Origin: CAVYXK01 sp963708245
GTDB lineage: Bacteria; Pseudomonadota; Alphaproteobacteria; Acetobacterales; Acetobacteraceae
NCBI GenBank assembly: GCA_963708245.1
Contig: OY970201.1
Location: 7,192,001-7,256,000, forward strand
Direction: 5' to 3'
Length of the DNA stretch: 64,000 nucleotides
Shown here: one piece after another, positions 53,228 through 62,222 of the stretch
Layout of the letters: each line of letters opens with the position of its first letter
Position numbering within the stretch: position 1 is the first letter of the stretch
Notes under the pieces: generated by a model
The model's input: only the letters and a program-made list of their open reading frames with translations
The model's database searches: none
What the model was told of the DNA's origin: nothing
Position numbers and translations under genes: made by a program

Positions 53228-54850
53228 ATGTTCTCCTCCAGTTTCGGGACAAAGCCTATGCCCCTTGTGCGTCCGGCTGCATTCTTCGGCATCGCCATGG
53301 CCCTTGCGAGCTGTGCCGGTAGTGGGCCTTACCGCTCCGCCACGAGTGATTTCGTATCCGCCGGTTTCGAAAACAACTGCCAGAACATTTACACAGACAC
53401 CGACGAGCGCATCAAACGAATATCTACGAACTTTCAGACGACCGACGAGGAGCGCGACGCATTCCTGACATCGATGCAAGACACCATCGAACACACTTCC
53501 CCGGAGATGATGCCATGCTGGCAGACCGCCTACGAGCATCATGGCCAGGCGCATTACGATCTGTATTACGCGGAATTCGATGACGCAGGACAGGCTACCG
53601 ACGTCGCCAAAGGCACATCCTATGGTCAGTCCCAGCTCCATCTGATTGAGCAATCGATCCAGACCGCGCTGCAAGCCGACAAGGACGAAGGTATCAACAT
53701 CGTGATTTTTACCCACGGTTGGCACGGTAACGCGCGCGCGGACAACGATTATTCGATCGAGTTCAAGGCCATACTTCAGGATATAGTGGCTGCCGAGACG
53801 AACTATCAGAAGCGACTGGCGACCCGGGGTAACGCATCGGAGCGCCAAAGAATCCCGCATCGAGTCGTGGGAATCGAAATCGCCTGGCGGGGAGACTCAC
53901 TCCTGACGCCGGCGCTTCCCTTCTATTCGGCCAGCAAGAATGCCTTAAACGTGTGGGACAGAAAGGTGACGGCCGAAACCATATCAACAGGCTCCGTCCA
54001 AGAGCTGCTAGCTTTCCTGAACGAGATTTACATCGACAACAGTTGCCACGGCACCCGGCCCAACCAGAGCCTGAGCGGAGCAGGCTGTGACAGGGTCCAC
54101 CTGCTCTCGATCGGACACAGCTTCGGGGCGTTGATCAATTTTCGTGCGCTCGCTCCACGACTTGAATCGGGATTGAATGTGCGGCCGTGCTATCGGGTAT
54201 TCGGCTTCGGTGACATGACTATTCTGCTGAACCCCGCCTTTGAGGGTGCGCACTATCGTGGACTGTTCAACAACGCGATCAGCCGTGTTAGCCTCGTCGG
54301 GCCCTATTTCGGTGCGGAGTCGCCTGGAACATGTTCGGATACCACGGGACTGCAAGCTGATGAAGTGCAAATTCCCTCGATCGTCACCCTGCAAAGCATG
54401 GGAGACACAGCGACCGGAACTTTCTTCCCGATATTTCGGGCGATCACCACGCCGTTTGAACAGACCCTGTCCCCTGCGGAAGTGACGGAAAAGAACAACG
54501 CGATCGGCTGGGTAACAGATTTCCGAACCCATTCGCTGACACTGACGCCCGCTGCGGACGGCGCGGCGAACGACGAGTGCCGGAACGACGCCAGCAGTTT
54601 TTGCCCGTTCCGCGCCGGAGTTCAGGCGGATACGAGCGCGAATTCAACACAAACCTCGAGACCAGGGTTGCGGCTTTCGTGGCAGCCAGGGACGTCGGGG
54701 CTTCCAAGCTATATGCCCCTATGGTCGGTCGCCGTGGACTCGGCGATCATGAAAGATCATGACGACATCTGGAACCCGCAGATTATCCGGCTGATCTCCG
54801 TGCTGTTCGCGGATGCCTATCAGCAGACCGAAAGACTGCATGGCCATTGA
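53228..54850 (+). CDS. Alpha/beta-hydrolase fold lipoprotein
   Basis: A 540-residue protein with a lipoprotein signal (PLVRPAAFFGIAMALASCAG, lipobox LASC). The hydrolase domain has INIVIFTHGWHGNARADNDY (oxyanion HGW) and the nucleophile elbow LLSIGHSFGALINFRAL. The catalytic Asp and His are not certain; KDHDDIW near the end is a candidate. Several Cys suggest disulfides. ATG at 53228 has a weak AGG; ATG at 53258 is an equally good start. Substrates are unknown; relatives are annotated as lipases or esterases. It is a single gene in the accessory region. Confidence 0.7.
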   Translation: MFSSSFGTKPMPLVRPAAFFGIAMALASCAGSGPYRSATSDFVSAGFENNCQNIYTDTDERIKRISTNFQTTDEERDAFLTSMQDTIEHTSPEMMPCWQTAYEHHGQAHYDLYYAEFDDAGQATDVAKGTSYGQSQLHLIEQSIQTALQADKDEGINIVIFTHGWHGNARADNDYSIEFKAILQDIVAAETNYQKRLATRGNASERQRIPHRVVGIEIAWRGDSLLTPALPFYSASKNALNVWDRKVTAETISTGSVQELLAFLNEIYIDNSCHGTRPNQSLSGAGCDRVHLLSIGHSFGALINFRALAPRLESGLNVRPCYRVFGFGDMTILLNPAFEGAHYRGLFNNAISRVSLVGPYFGAESPGTCSDTTGLQADEVQIPSIVTLQSMGDTATGTFFPIFRAITTPFEQTLSPAEVTEKNNAIGWVTDFRTHSLTLTPAADGAANDECRNDASSFCPFRAGVQADTSANSTQTSRPGLRLSWQPGTSGLPSYMPLWSVAVDSAIMKDHDDIWNPQIIRLISVLFADAYQQTERLHGH

Positions 54851-54956
54851 GAGGTTTCCAAGTAAGACCGTAGGTCCGTCCTTGAATGAGGCGGCTCGCC
54901 TCCCACTGCGCGAGTGAACGAGGGACAGGATAGCGAAGTTTTCGTCGGCTTGAATG

Positions 54957-55292
54957 TCAAAGGCGCAGCGCGACCGCTTGCACGGGAAATGCCTTCGTGA
55001 GGCCGTAGAGAGTGATCAGACGTAAGAGTGCAAGCCGTCTGGCTGTTCCTGTCGCTTTGGCCAGGATGTTGTCAGTTATCACAGCATGTTCGATCTCGGC
55101 CGGCTGTGGTGTGGCAACCCCATCCATGACCGCGCGAAGTTCGGCCAGCATCATGGTCTTGGAAAGATGGACGCCTCCCGGGGCATAGCGGAAGCCTAGA
55201 CGTTCAAGGGCAGCGGGCCGAACACCAGACGCGAACCAATCGAGATGCTCCGGCTGCGGCAGCGCAGCGACAAGGTGAGAGTGACCGTCCAT
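54957..55292 (-). pseudogene. BrxA/DUF1819-like fragment
   Basis: A 111-residue frame contains RPAALERLGFRYAPGGVHLS KTMMLAELRAVMDG, then ITDNILAKATGTARRLALLR LITLYGL. The helix pair with NxLxKxTxxTxRxxxxRLxxLYGL resembles BrxA-like (DUF1819) proteins, which accompany BREX-type phage exclusion genes. Such proteins are about 200-280 residues, so this is truncated after the LYGL helix. No other BREX gene (brxB, pglZ, brxL) is in the window. Family assignment is tentative. Confidence 0.4.
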
Positions 55293-55522
55293 CCCGCGAG
55301 GCTACAGGCTTTCGAGGTGCAGTGCACGCGCCTTCCAGGCCGCTCAAGCTGGCTGCCTCGGTGCGAAAGCCGGGCGATCGCAACCTTGACGCTGGCGGCG
55401 GGACTCGGGCGGACGCTCCGGCGCACCCGCAGCCCGTGCCTTTGTTCTCTGCTTGTTCTTCCGCTTCGCTGCCGGCCAAGCCCGACTAGCCGCCCGGAGA
55501 TCGCGTCGTCATACTCGCCTGC

Positions 55523-55783
55523 TTGGTGCGCAGCCTGCGCCGCTATTGCTTGGATGCGCAGTGCGCCTGCGGGCGCTCGGTGCACATCCCCCTGCGGATG
55601 ATGGCGGCAAACCGCCGGCTGGCCGGGCTGACGATCGCCGACATGCTGGTGCAGCTCCGGTGCCAGCACTGCGGGCAACGCCCAGCCAGCGTAGCGCTCC
55701 TCGAAGACGGGGCGGCGAGGACGCCTGGTCGGATGGGCGCGACAAGGTGGGTAGTGGTGCTAGTCGGAGAGGATCGAGACTGA
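55523..55783 (+). CDS. Zinc-ribbon-like hypothetical protein
   Basis: An 86-residue protein with two cysteine pairs, CACG near residue 14 and CQHCG near residue 47, that could bind zinc. Between them is VHIPLRMMAANRRLAGLTIA DMLVQLRC. The end reads SVALLEDGAARTPGRMGATR, a stretch I recall from small Acetobacteraceae proteins. Function is unknown. Confidence 0.55.
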   Translation: MVRSLRRYCLDAQCACGRSVHIPLRMMAANRRLAGLTIADMLVQLRCQHCGQRPASVALLEDGAARTPGRMGATRWVVVLVGEDRD

Positions 55784-55920
55784 GCCGCCCATTATCGATC
55801 CATGAGCGAGTCCATCAGCTCGTTGTGAAGATGCGAGCCGCCCGTCAATATGTGCAAACTGGCAGCCAGGAATCCCCTACGGCAGCGGGACCTCTGGTGT
55901 CCGCCGATTCGCGAGGAGGA

Positions 55921-56182
55921 ATGAAGCAAGCTCCTGATTGCCATCGCGACCGTGATGGGCGCCTGTTTTGGGGTGGCGCTGGCGGCCGAAGCATCGGTCG
56001 TCAATTCCAGCGTGCCGATGCAGCCCCCGCCACTCGTGAGGCCTGTGACGCCAGCCCACACACCAGCATTCAAACAACAGCCGGTTCCCCTGGCTCCGGG
56101 CCAGATCGTCGTGCATGCCGAAATGCGCGAGAACGTCTATGGTGTGACGGGTTGGAGCTCCACTCAGAACGGTCCGCGGTGA
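55921..56182 (+). pseudogene. Small exported protein, one-base frameshift in signal peptide
   Basis: GAGGAGG precedes ATGAAG. After one extra C at about 55927 the frame continues KLLIAIATVMGACFGVALAA, a clear signal peptide core, then a Pro-rich mature part (VNSSVPMQPPPLVRPVTP, VPLAPGQIVVHAEMR). Removing that base gives an intact protein of about 86 residues. Family and function are unknown. Confidence 0.55.
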
Positions 56183-56264
56183 TAGAACGCAGCGGCGCGC
56201 TGCCGTGTAGGCTGACAAGACACGCCCCGTCATGGCAGCTCGGCGCCGGCACCGTTCAGCGCGC

Positions 56265-56661
56265 CACACCGGCCCGATCAGCGGATTGCCCACCTGGATT
56301 GCGCCACAACGCACGAGGCTAGTGGAGACTGTGCCAGAGGGCGATCAGTGGGCGCATGAGATCAAACTGGACGGATATCGCATGCACGCCCGTCTGGATC
56401 GCGGACAAGTCAAGCTGCTCACGCGCACTGGGTTGGATTGGACCGGACAAGTACCCGACCACGGCCAACGCGCTGAACGCAATCAGCACTCAACAAGCGT
56501 ACGTCGACGGCGAGCTGTGTGCTGTCGACGAAAATGGCGTCACGTCCTTCAGCCTCATGCAAGCCGCCACAGATAACCAACTCACCTCATCGCTGATCTT
56601 CTTCGCCTTCGACCTTCTTTACCTCGAGCAGTTGCTGAAGCCGTTGCTTCCGATCGGATAG
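56265..56661 (+). pseudogene. ATP-dependent DNA ligase (LigD-type) fragment 1
   Basis: The adenylation domain start is readable: WIAPQRTRLVETVPEGDQWA, then HEIKLDGYRMHARLDRGQVK with the nucleotidyl Lys in KLDGYR. After one extra base at about 56444 the second frame continues DKYPTTANALNAISTQQAYV DGELCAVDENGVTSFSLMQA and IFFAFDLLYLE. The frame then stops. The polymerase and phosphoesterase parts of LigD are absent. Confidence 0.7.
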
Positions 56662-56700
56662 CGGGACAGACATCAAGTTCTCGCCATCGTCCCGGCCGAG

Positions 56701-57012
56701 GTGTTCTACGAGTGGAAGGTGGTTGCGAATGGCAAGCAACCCTATGCCATTGCCCGACAGGACGATCAGCCGATGGCCTTTGCCGGGCTGCAGGAAAGCT
56801 ACCGCTGGCCGGGCGGCACGGTATCCCGCACCTTCGCCATCATCACCACGGATGCCAGCCCGGACGTGGCCCAACTGCACAACCGCATGCCGGTGATCCT
56901 TGAGCCCGTGGACTGGCCCGTGTGGCTTGGCGAGGTGCCAGGCGATCCGGCATCCCTGCTGCACCCGGCGCCAGCGGGCACGCTGCGGGTCTGGCCGATT
57001 CGAAAACCATGA
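56701..57012 (+). pseudogene. SRAP (YedK/HMCES) peptidase C-terminal fragment
   Basis: A 103-residue frame matches the C-terminal part of SOS-response-associated peptidases: VFYEWKVVANGKQPYAIARQ, MAFAGLQESYRWPGG, RTFAIITTDASPDVAQLHNR MPVILEPVDWPVWL. The His/Asn and Glu residues of the active site (FYEWK, HNRMP) remain, but the N-terminal catalytic Cys and about 100 residues are missing, so it cannot crosslink abasic DNA. It lies between two ligase fragments. Confidence 0.75.
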
Positions 57013-57015
57013 AGG

Positions 57016-57105
57016 ACCGATCCGCTACTGTGACCACCAGGTAGGGCTCGGTCCGCAGTTCTATCAAGGCGTCTGCAAGCTCGGCCTGGAAGGCAGCAAA
57101 GCGGT
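57016..57105 (+). pseudogene. ATP-dependent DNA ligase fragment 2
   Basis: The short stretch GPIRYCDHQVGLGPQFYQGV CKLGLEG corresponds to the later adenylation-domain region of LigD-type ligases (usually ending KLGLEGIVSKR). An indel follows immediately (SKAVRLAG versus AKRFAWPAIAG in the other frame). The order ligase-SRAP-ligase shows rearrangement. Confidence 0.6.
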
Positions 57106-57185
57106 TCGCTTGGCCGGCCATCGCCGGACGTGCTGCGGGAGGCCGGTCGCTGTCGGGCCGTGTGATCGCGATCCGGGCGCCGCCC

Positions 57186-57219
57186 TCATTGGTTCAGCAC
57201 CAAAACCCGCCGCTGGTTG
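57186..57219 (-). pseudogene. Separated 3' end of the retropepsin gene
   Basis: On the minus strand this piece reads ...NQ R RVLVLNQ stop, the natural end of the gene at 59999-61811. It includes the left copy of the 8-bp target duplication (gctggttg, 57212-57219). Confidence 0.8.
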
Positions 57220-57266
57220 GTATCCCTACGGTGACGACCGCCTTGTCTGAATAGTGGCGGCTTGAT

Positions 57267-57719
57267 TTGCTTCGGGGGATGATAGGAAGCAAGCATGAGG
57301 CTGCCAGAGTGGCAGCCACAGATGGCGAGGCAAGCCCACGGATCGAGATCGTGGGAGAGCGGCGTCGGGCGCATGACGCTCGGTTTCGAGCCAAGGTGGT
57401 GGGGGAGTCTGTGCAGCCTGGGGTACGCATCCAGGACGTTGCCCGCCGACACGGGATCTGCCCGAGCCTGGTCTATCGCTGGCGTCGCCTCGCTGCAGCC
57501 GAGACTGCCTGCGGCTCGGAGCTGCATCTCTTCCCCGCGCGGATTGCGCCTGTTCCGAGCGAGACGCCGGCGGCATCAGAGCCGTTGCCGTCTCGGGTGA
57601 TAACGCCACGGCGAACGGGGTTGATCGAGATCGAGCTGAACGGCAGCGTGCGCGTGAGTATCGACGAAGGAGTGAGCGTTGCGGCGCTCCGCCGCGTGCT
57701 GTCGGTGTTGCGCGGATGA
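57267..57719 (+). CDS. tnpA: IS66 protein TnpA
   Basis: A 150-residue helix-turn-helix protein of IS66 elements (IEIVGERRRAHDARFRAKVV, then VQDVARRHG-like IQDVARRHGICPSLVYRWRR). The C-terminal part IEIELNGSVRVSIDEGVSVA ALRRVLSVLRG is typical. ATG at 57280 is an alternative start. It overlaps tnpB by four bases. Confidence 0.9.
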   Translation: MLRGMIGSKHEAARVAATDGEASPRIEIVGERRRAHDARFRAKVVGESVQPGVRIQDVARRHGICPSLVYRWRRLAAAETACGSELHLFPARIAPVPSETPAASEPLPSRVITPRRTGLIEIELNGSVRVSIDEGVSVAALRRVLSVLRG

Positions 57720-58063
57720 TGATGCCACCCTCGGGTATGCGCGTCTGGCTGGCCGCAGGCAGGACCGATATGCGTCGCGGGATGAATGGCCTTGCCCTGC
57801 AAGTACAACAGTCCCTGCAGCGCAACCCGCACGCCGGCGATGCGTATGTTTTCCGGGGTCGTCGGGGTGATCTGATAAAGGTTCTTTGGCATGACGGCCT
57901 CGGCATGTCGCTATATGCCAAGCGACTCGAGCGCGGTCGGTTCATCTGGCCATCGCCGGCGGATGGAGTGGTTGCGATTACGGCGGCCCAACTCGGCTAC
58001 ATGCTAGAGGGAATCGACTGGAGACACCCGCAGCGAACCTGGCGACCGGAACTGGCGGGCTAA
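57716..58063 (+). CDS. tnpB: IS66 accessory protein TnpB
   Basis: A 115-residue IS66 Orf2 protein. Motifs are RVWLAAGRTDMRRGMNGLAL, AYVFRGRRGDLIKVLWHDG, LGMSLYAKRLERGRFIWP and LGYMLEGIDWRHPQRTW. Its role in transposition is not understood. It is coupled to tnpA by the ATGA overlap. Confidence 0.93.
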   Translation: MMMPPSGMRVWLAAGRTDMRRGMNGLALQVQQSLQRNPHAGDAYVFRGRRGDLIKVLWHDGLGMSLYAKRLERGRFIWPSPADGVVAITAAQLGYMLEGIDWRHPQRTWRPELAG

Positions 58064-58147
58064 GATTGGACTAGTTGCACAGTTGCCGGGGTTTTTTTGA
58101 AGATTTCGCGTGCATGACCACGGGCGAGTGTGATTTCAGTTGTCGGC

Positions 58148-59717
58148 ATGAGCGATTCGGCCGGTACACTTCCGGATGACATCGACGCGCTGAAAGCAGC
58201 GCTAATCTCCGAGCAGGCCGCGCGGCGTGATTTTGAGGCTCGTGCCGCTGGTGCCGAGGCGATGGTTGCGCATCTGAAGCTGCTAATCGCCAAGATGAAG
58301 CGTGACCGCTTCGGCGCCTCCGCCGAGCGTGGACGCAAGCTGCTCGATCAGTTGGAGATGCAGATCGAGGAACTCGAGACCGCTGCCGCCGAGGACGAAG
58401 CGGCTGCCGCTCATGCGGCCACGAACAGGACGAACGTGCGCCCGTTCACACGCGCCAAGCCGGTGCGCGCACCGTTACCGGCGCACCTGCCGCGCGAGCG
58501 GCTGGTGCTGCCGTCGCCGACAAGCTGTCCGTGCTGTGGCGGTCAGCTCACCAAGCTCGGCGAGACCACCACCGAGACGTTGGAGAGCATTCCACGGACC
58601 TACAAGGTGATCCAGACGGTGCGAGAGAAGTTCTCCTGCCGCTCGTGCGAGACGATCACGCAGCCGCCGGCGCCGTTCCATCCGATTTCCCGTGGCCGCG
58701 CCGGTCCGGACCTGCTGGCGACGATCGTCCATGGCAAGTTCGGCGAGCATCAGCCGTTGAACCGCCAAAGCGAGCGGTTTGCCCGCGAGGGCATCGATCT
58801 CAGCGTCTCCACACTGGCCGATTGGGTGGGTGCCTGCACGACGGCGCTGTCGCCATTGGTGACGCTGATCAAGGCCCACGTACTCGCCGCCGAGCGCCTA
58901 CACGGCGATGAGACCACCGTGCCGGTGTTGGCCAAGGTCAAGACCGTCACCGGCCGATTATGGACCTATGTGCGCGACGACCAGCCGTTCGGTGGCGCGG
59001 CACCGCCAGCGGCGATCTTCTTCTATTCGCGCGATCGCAGCGGCGAGCATCCGTGCCGACATCTCGCCGGCTACGCGGGCATTCTGCAAGCCGACGCCTA
59101 TGCCGGGTTCAACGACCTCTACCACCCCGCACGCCAGCCTGGTCCGATCATTGAGGCCGCGTGTTGGGCACACGGACGGCGCAAACTGTTCGTGCTCGCC
59201 GAAGTTGCCAAGGCGCCGCTCGCGATCGAGGCGGTGCGCCGGATCGATGCGATCTTCGATGTCGAACGCGACATCAACGGCCTGCCAGCGACCCAACGGC
59301 AGGCCGTAAGACAGGTCCGGGTCGCGCTCCCTCGAGAGCTGGATGCGCGTCGAACGCGGCAAGCTCTCGCGTCATGCCGACGTCGCGAAGGCGATGGACT
59401 ACATGCTCAAGCGATGGGATGCCTTTGCGCGCTTCCTTGCCGATGGACGCATCTGCCTGACCAACAATGCGGCGGAACGCGCGCTGCGCGGAATTGCACT
59501 CGGGCGCAAGTCATGGCTGTTCGCCGGTTCGGACCGCGGCGGGGAGAGGGCAGCGGCGATGTATTCGCTGATTGCGTCGGCAAAGTTGAACAACATCGAT
59601 CCGCGCGCCTGGCTCGCCGACGTGCTCGCGCGCATCGGTGATCACCCAGTCTCGCGGTTGCACGAACTGCTGCCCTGGCATTGGCCGCGAGCTACTCGCG
59701 TCGACCGCGCGGCCTGA
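58148..59717 (+). pseudogene. tnpC: IS66 transposase TnpC, frameshifted
   Basis: The DDE transposase of the element. The N-terminal coiled coil (LKLLIAKMKRDRFGASAERG), zinc-binding region (CPCCGGQLTKLGETTTETLE, FSCRSCETITQPPAP) and catalytic core (HGDETTVPVL, LQADAYAGFNDLY) are present. Near 59318-59325 one extra base breaks the frame. The other frame then gives SWMRVERGKLSRHADVAKAM, ICLTNNAAERALRGIALGRK (third acidic residue) and SAKLNNIDPRAWLADVLARI. As read the transposase is inactive unless the base is an error. Confidence 0.88.
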
Positions 59718-59720
59718 TCA

Positions 59721-59927
59721 ATGGCGGCGCCCAGTTCCGTCTCCACCATCGGCCGGGTGGCCAAGATGCTCGGCGAGGACGAGGACCTCTTGCGCGACAT
59801 CGCCCTCGATATGGAGCCGGAAGACGGTGTCCTCACCGTCTGGGACATCGACGAAATGTCCACCGTTGCCTTTACCGCCGAAGGTATCGAGAACCTCAAG
59901 GAACTCCTCGCGGACCTCAAGAGGTAG
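59721..59927 (+). CDS. Small IS66-associated protein
   Basis: A 68-residue acidic protein (STIGRVAKMLGEDEDLLRDI, then LTVWDIDEMSTVAFTAEGIE NLKELL). Such small proteins often lie downstream of tnpC within IS66 elements of Alphaproteobacteria. It starts four bases after the tnpC stop and ends before the right IS end. Function is unknown. Confidence 0.65.
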   Translation: MAAPSSVSTIGRVAKMLGEDEDLLRDIALDMEPEDGVLTVWDIDEMSTVAFTAEGIENLKELLADLKR

Positions 59928-59998
59928 GCGACACCAGTGCGTCGTCCGCATGCTTGGTCGACGGCCGTGCAACACCGCGGCACTCGGCGGATGCTTAC

Positions 59999-61811
59999 GC
60001 TGGTTGTCGATAGACCAAGATTTAAAGCGACTTAAGAAGCTCTCCCCTAGCAGCAACGTGCTCGTGACCTCCCCGATGCTGGCAGTCACGTTATCTATCT
60101 CCAGGTCGCCGACCTTCAGCACGCGAATGCGAAATGTCTGAGACGGCACTTGAGTGCCATCGGCTAGCTCATATGTCCTGCTGCCGAGGAAGTCCGAGTC
60201 GTCTACGGTGCCGGCACGCATCAGCGTTAGGAACACGTCGGCCGGTATGCTGACATCAGCAGCGCCGCTATCGACTACGAAGTTTAGAGTGATAGCGTTG
60301 TTTATCAAGACCGGAACTACAAGGGTTCCGCCCTCCTCTTGGAGAGGGATATTTGAGGAAAGACTCTGCGACGGCGACGAGCTTGGTAAAGCTTGCGGCG
60401 GTGACTCCGGCTGCTCGACCATCCCTGGACCAGCCTGTTGCAATCCCGTGGCCGTCGCCGGCGCCCGTTGCTCAATCGCAGTGGCACCCGCATGTTGCCA
60501 AGCCTCGACGGCCCTAGCCTCCAGCGTGGCATCCAATTTCCGGCCCTCTGCGGCAGCAAGCGAATCAATCCAACCCATTGCAAACCAAACTGATAGGGGC
60601 GCGGTTGGCGCTACTCCGCCGCTGGCGCACACGGTGAGGAGACCGCCGATCGCATTGTTGCGGGCCTTTTGCCTCTCGGCCGGCGTGCCGTGCGGCAGCC
60701 CAGCGGCAGTCTCCAGTCCTCCCATGCCCTGAATCTGGCGGTCCAGGAGAGCGAGAATTCCCGGGCGCATCCCTTCATTGCCGGGCCGGGCCGACACATT
60801 GAGGAGACCGCAGGTGTAGGCCGGTGGGACCGTGCCGGGTGGAGATGGGGCAGGACCATTAGCGGATACAGGCGGGCTCCCGGGGCTTGCTGGGTGCTGC
60901 GCCAACCATGCTTCAAGCTGGCCGGCTCGAATAAGCCCGGCCGCTGAGTCCAAAACATAGGAGAGTGGCGTATTCTGCTCTCCGGGCTGGTTGCACCTGA
61001 CTTTAACAAAGGCGCCAAATTCCTTACCTTCTTGAATGGCTTCCGGGGTCGAAGTCTGCGTGAGTGACCCCGAAACCATCGTCAGGTCGGGGTAGCGCCG
61101 CTGCATGTATTTGATCTCAGCCCCAACGATAGGAATTAGGGCTTCCTGGGAGGCGCCGACGATATCATTACAGGAGAGGCGGCTGATATCCGGCAGGCTG
61201 GAAGGGCTGCTCAGATTGTTGTTGCCTCCTTGCGCCGCTAGCGCTTGGGAATCCTGATCAGATAGGAAGCCGGTGGCCGGCTCATGCTGGGCCTGCTGCC
61301 ACGCCGCGATGGCCCCACGGGTCCCGGAGCCGTAGACGCCATCGATGGCTGCCGAAGCTGGCAGGTAGCCAAGGGCCTGGAGATCGCGCTGGAGGGCCAC
61401 GTGCTGCTCGATTGGCCGTCGTGCCTCCTCGGCCGCTGGCCCGTTCAGACGCGCAATCCAGTTGGCCCGCAATTGCTGGAATGCTTGACCGAGGCAGTCT
61501 GCCAGGGGCTTGATATCGAGGGGCAACGGCCCGCTCAGTGGCACGCCACATCGTTTCAAGGCGTCGTTTTCAGCGGTAATGGCGTCTACCTTGAGCGCCT
61601 GCCAGCCCGCTTCGCCGACCTCTTGACGCATCGCGTAATATGCCTGGACATATTCCAATTCCGTCCGGGGCAGCTCCGGGCTTGCACAGATCAGGAGCTG
61701 CTCGGGCGATTGTGCCTTGTTACAATCGAAGCTAGGCCCGATCGCCCACGCTTCGGAATTGCTGATTATCAAGACGACAGCTACGCCGGCCCCCCACAAT
61801 AGGCGTTTCAT
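59999..61811 (-). pseudogene. LprI-like / peptidoglycan-binding / retropepsin protein, split by IS66
   Basis: About 600 residues of an exported protein. The ATG at 61811 has AGGAA upstream. A signal peptide (LLWGAGVAVVLIISNSEAWA) is followed by an LprI-like Cys domain (FDCNKAQSPEQLLICASPEL PRTELEYVQAYYAMR). A PG_binding_1 domain lies at about 138-178 (LQALGYLPASAAIDGVYGSG TRGAIAAWQQ), then long linkers. The C-terminal retropepsin-like aspartic protease domain is at about 500-600 (LVVPVLINNAITLNFVVDSG AADVSIP, LLLGESFLSRFKSWSIDNQ). The IS66 element interrupts it eight codons before the natural stop, replacing the last residues with about 100 element-encoded ones. The single Asp-Ser-Gly implies a dimeric protease. 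The essential core remains, so the product could still fold. Confidence 0.75.
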
Positions 61812-62039
61812 TCCTGTCGCCCTCACGGCTTCGCCTTGCCGCTTGCGCCGCCCCCCGACGTAGGCAGTGGAGCCGGCACTCCGATGCAGCAGTGCGCCAG
61901 CGATGCCTCGAAGCTAGCGCAGAGGTGCCTACGCAGGCGAGTCTTTGCCGATCCATCCTTTGGTCGGGAAGGGCATCGCGCGTCCTGATCGGTGGACGGT
62001 GAGGGCTAGGTAGCTCCGGCGCCATCGGAGGGCGTTGAT
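61812..62039. other. Intergenic, nothing recognised
   Basis: Between the retropepsin gene start and a small plus-strand ORF. It probably contains the promoter of the retropepsin gene. Confidence 0.35.
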
Positions 62040-62204
62040 CGTGTTGGCGGCGAACGGCCTGGACCCGGCCGACCGGGCGCTGGCCGACTGGACCGAGAAG
62101 CACGCGCGCAAGGCGTTTGGGAACGCCATGGCTCGGGGCTTGGTACGGATGACGACGCACCGGACGAATTATGTGCGGCGGGAGCCCGCGGCACAGGCAG
62201 TCTG
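62040..62204 (+). CDS. Small ORF, doubtful
   Basis: A 54-residue frame from GTG (LAANGLDPADRALADWTEKH ARKAFGNAMARGLVRMTTHR) with coding-like composition and GGAGG nine bases upstream. It is possibly a relic of a longer gene, and no family is known. Confidence 0.35.
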
Positions 62205-62222
62205 ACCCTCCAGGTCTCCTCC

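Larger units (their letters stand above)
57212..60006 (+). mobile_element. IS66-family element with 8-bp target duplication
   Basis: The element spans 57220-59998 (2779 bp) and is flanked by gctggttg on both sides (57212-57219, 59999-60006), the duplication length usual for IS66. The ends, gtatccctacggtgacgacc and (right, complemented) gtaagcatccgccgagtgcc, are imperfect inverted repeats. It carries tnpA, tnpB, tnpC and a small accessory ORF. Confidence 0.9.

Noticed and set aside
59718..59998. The last 100 codons of the minus-strand retropepsin frame as native protein
   Set aside because: They are encoded by the IS66 element. The native end lies at 57186-57211 on the other side.
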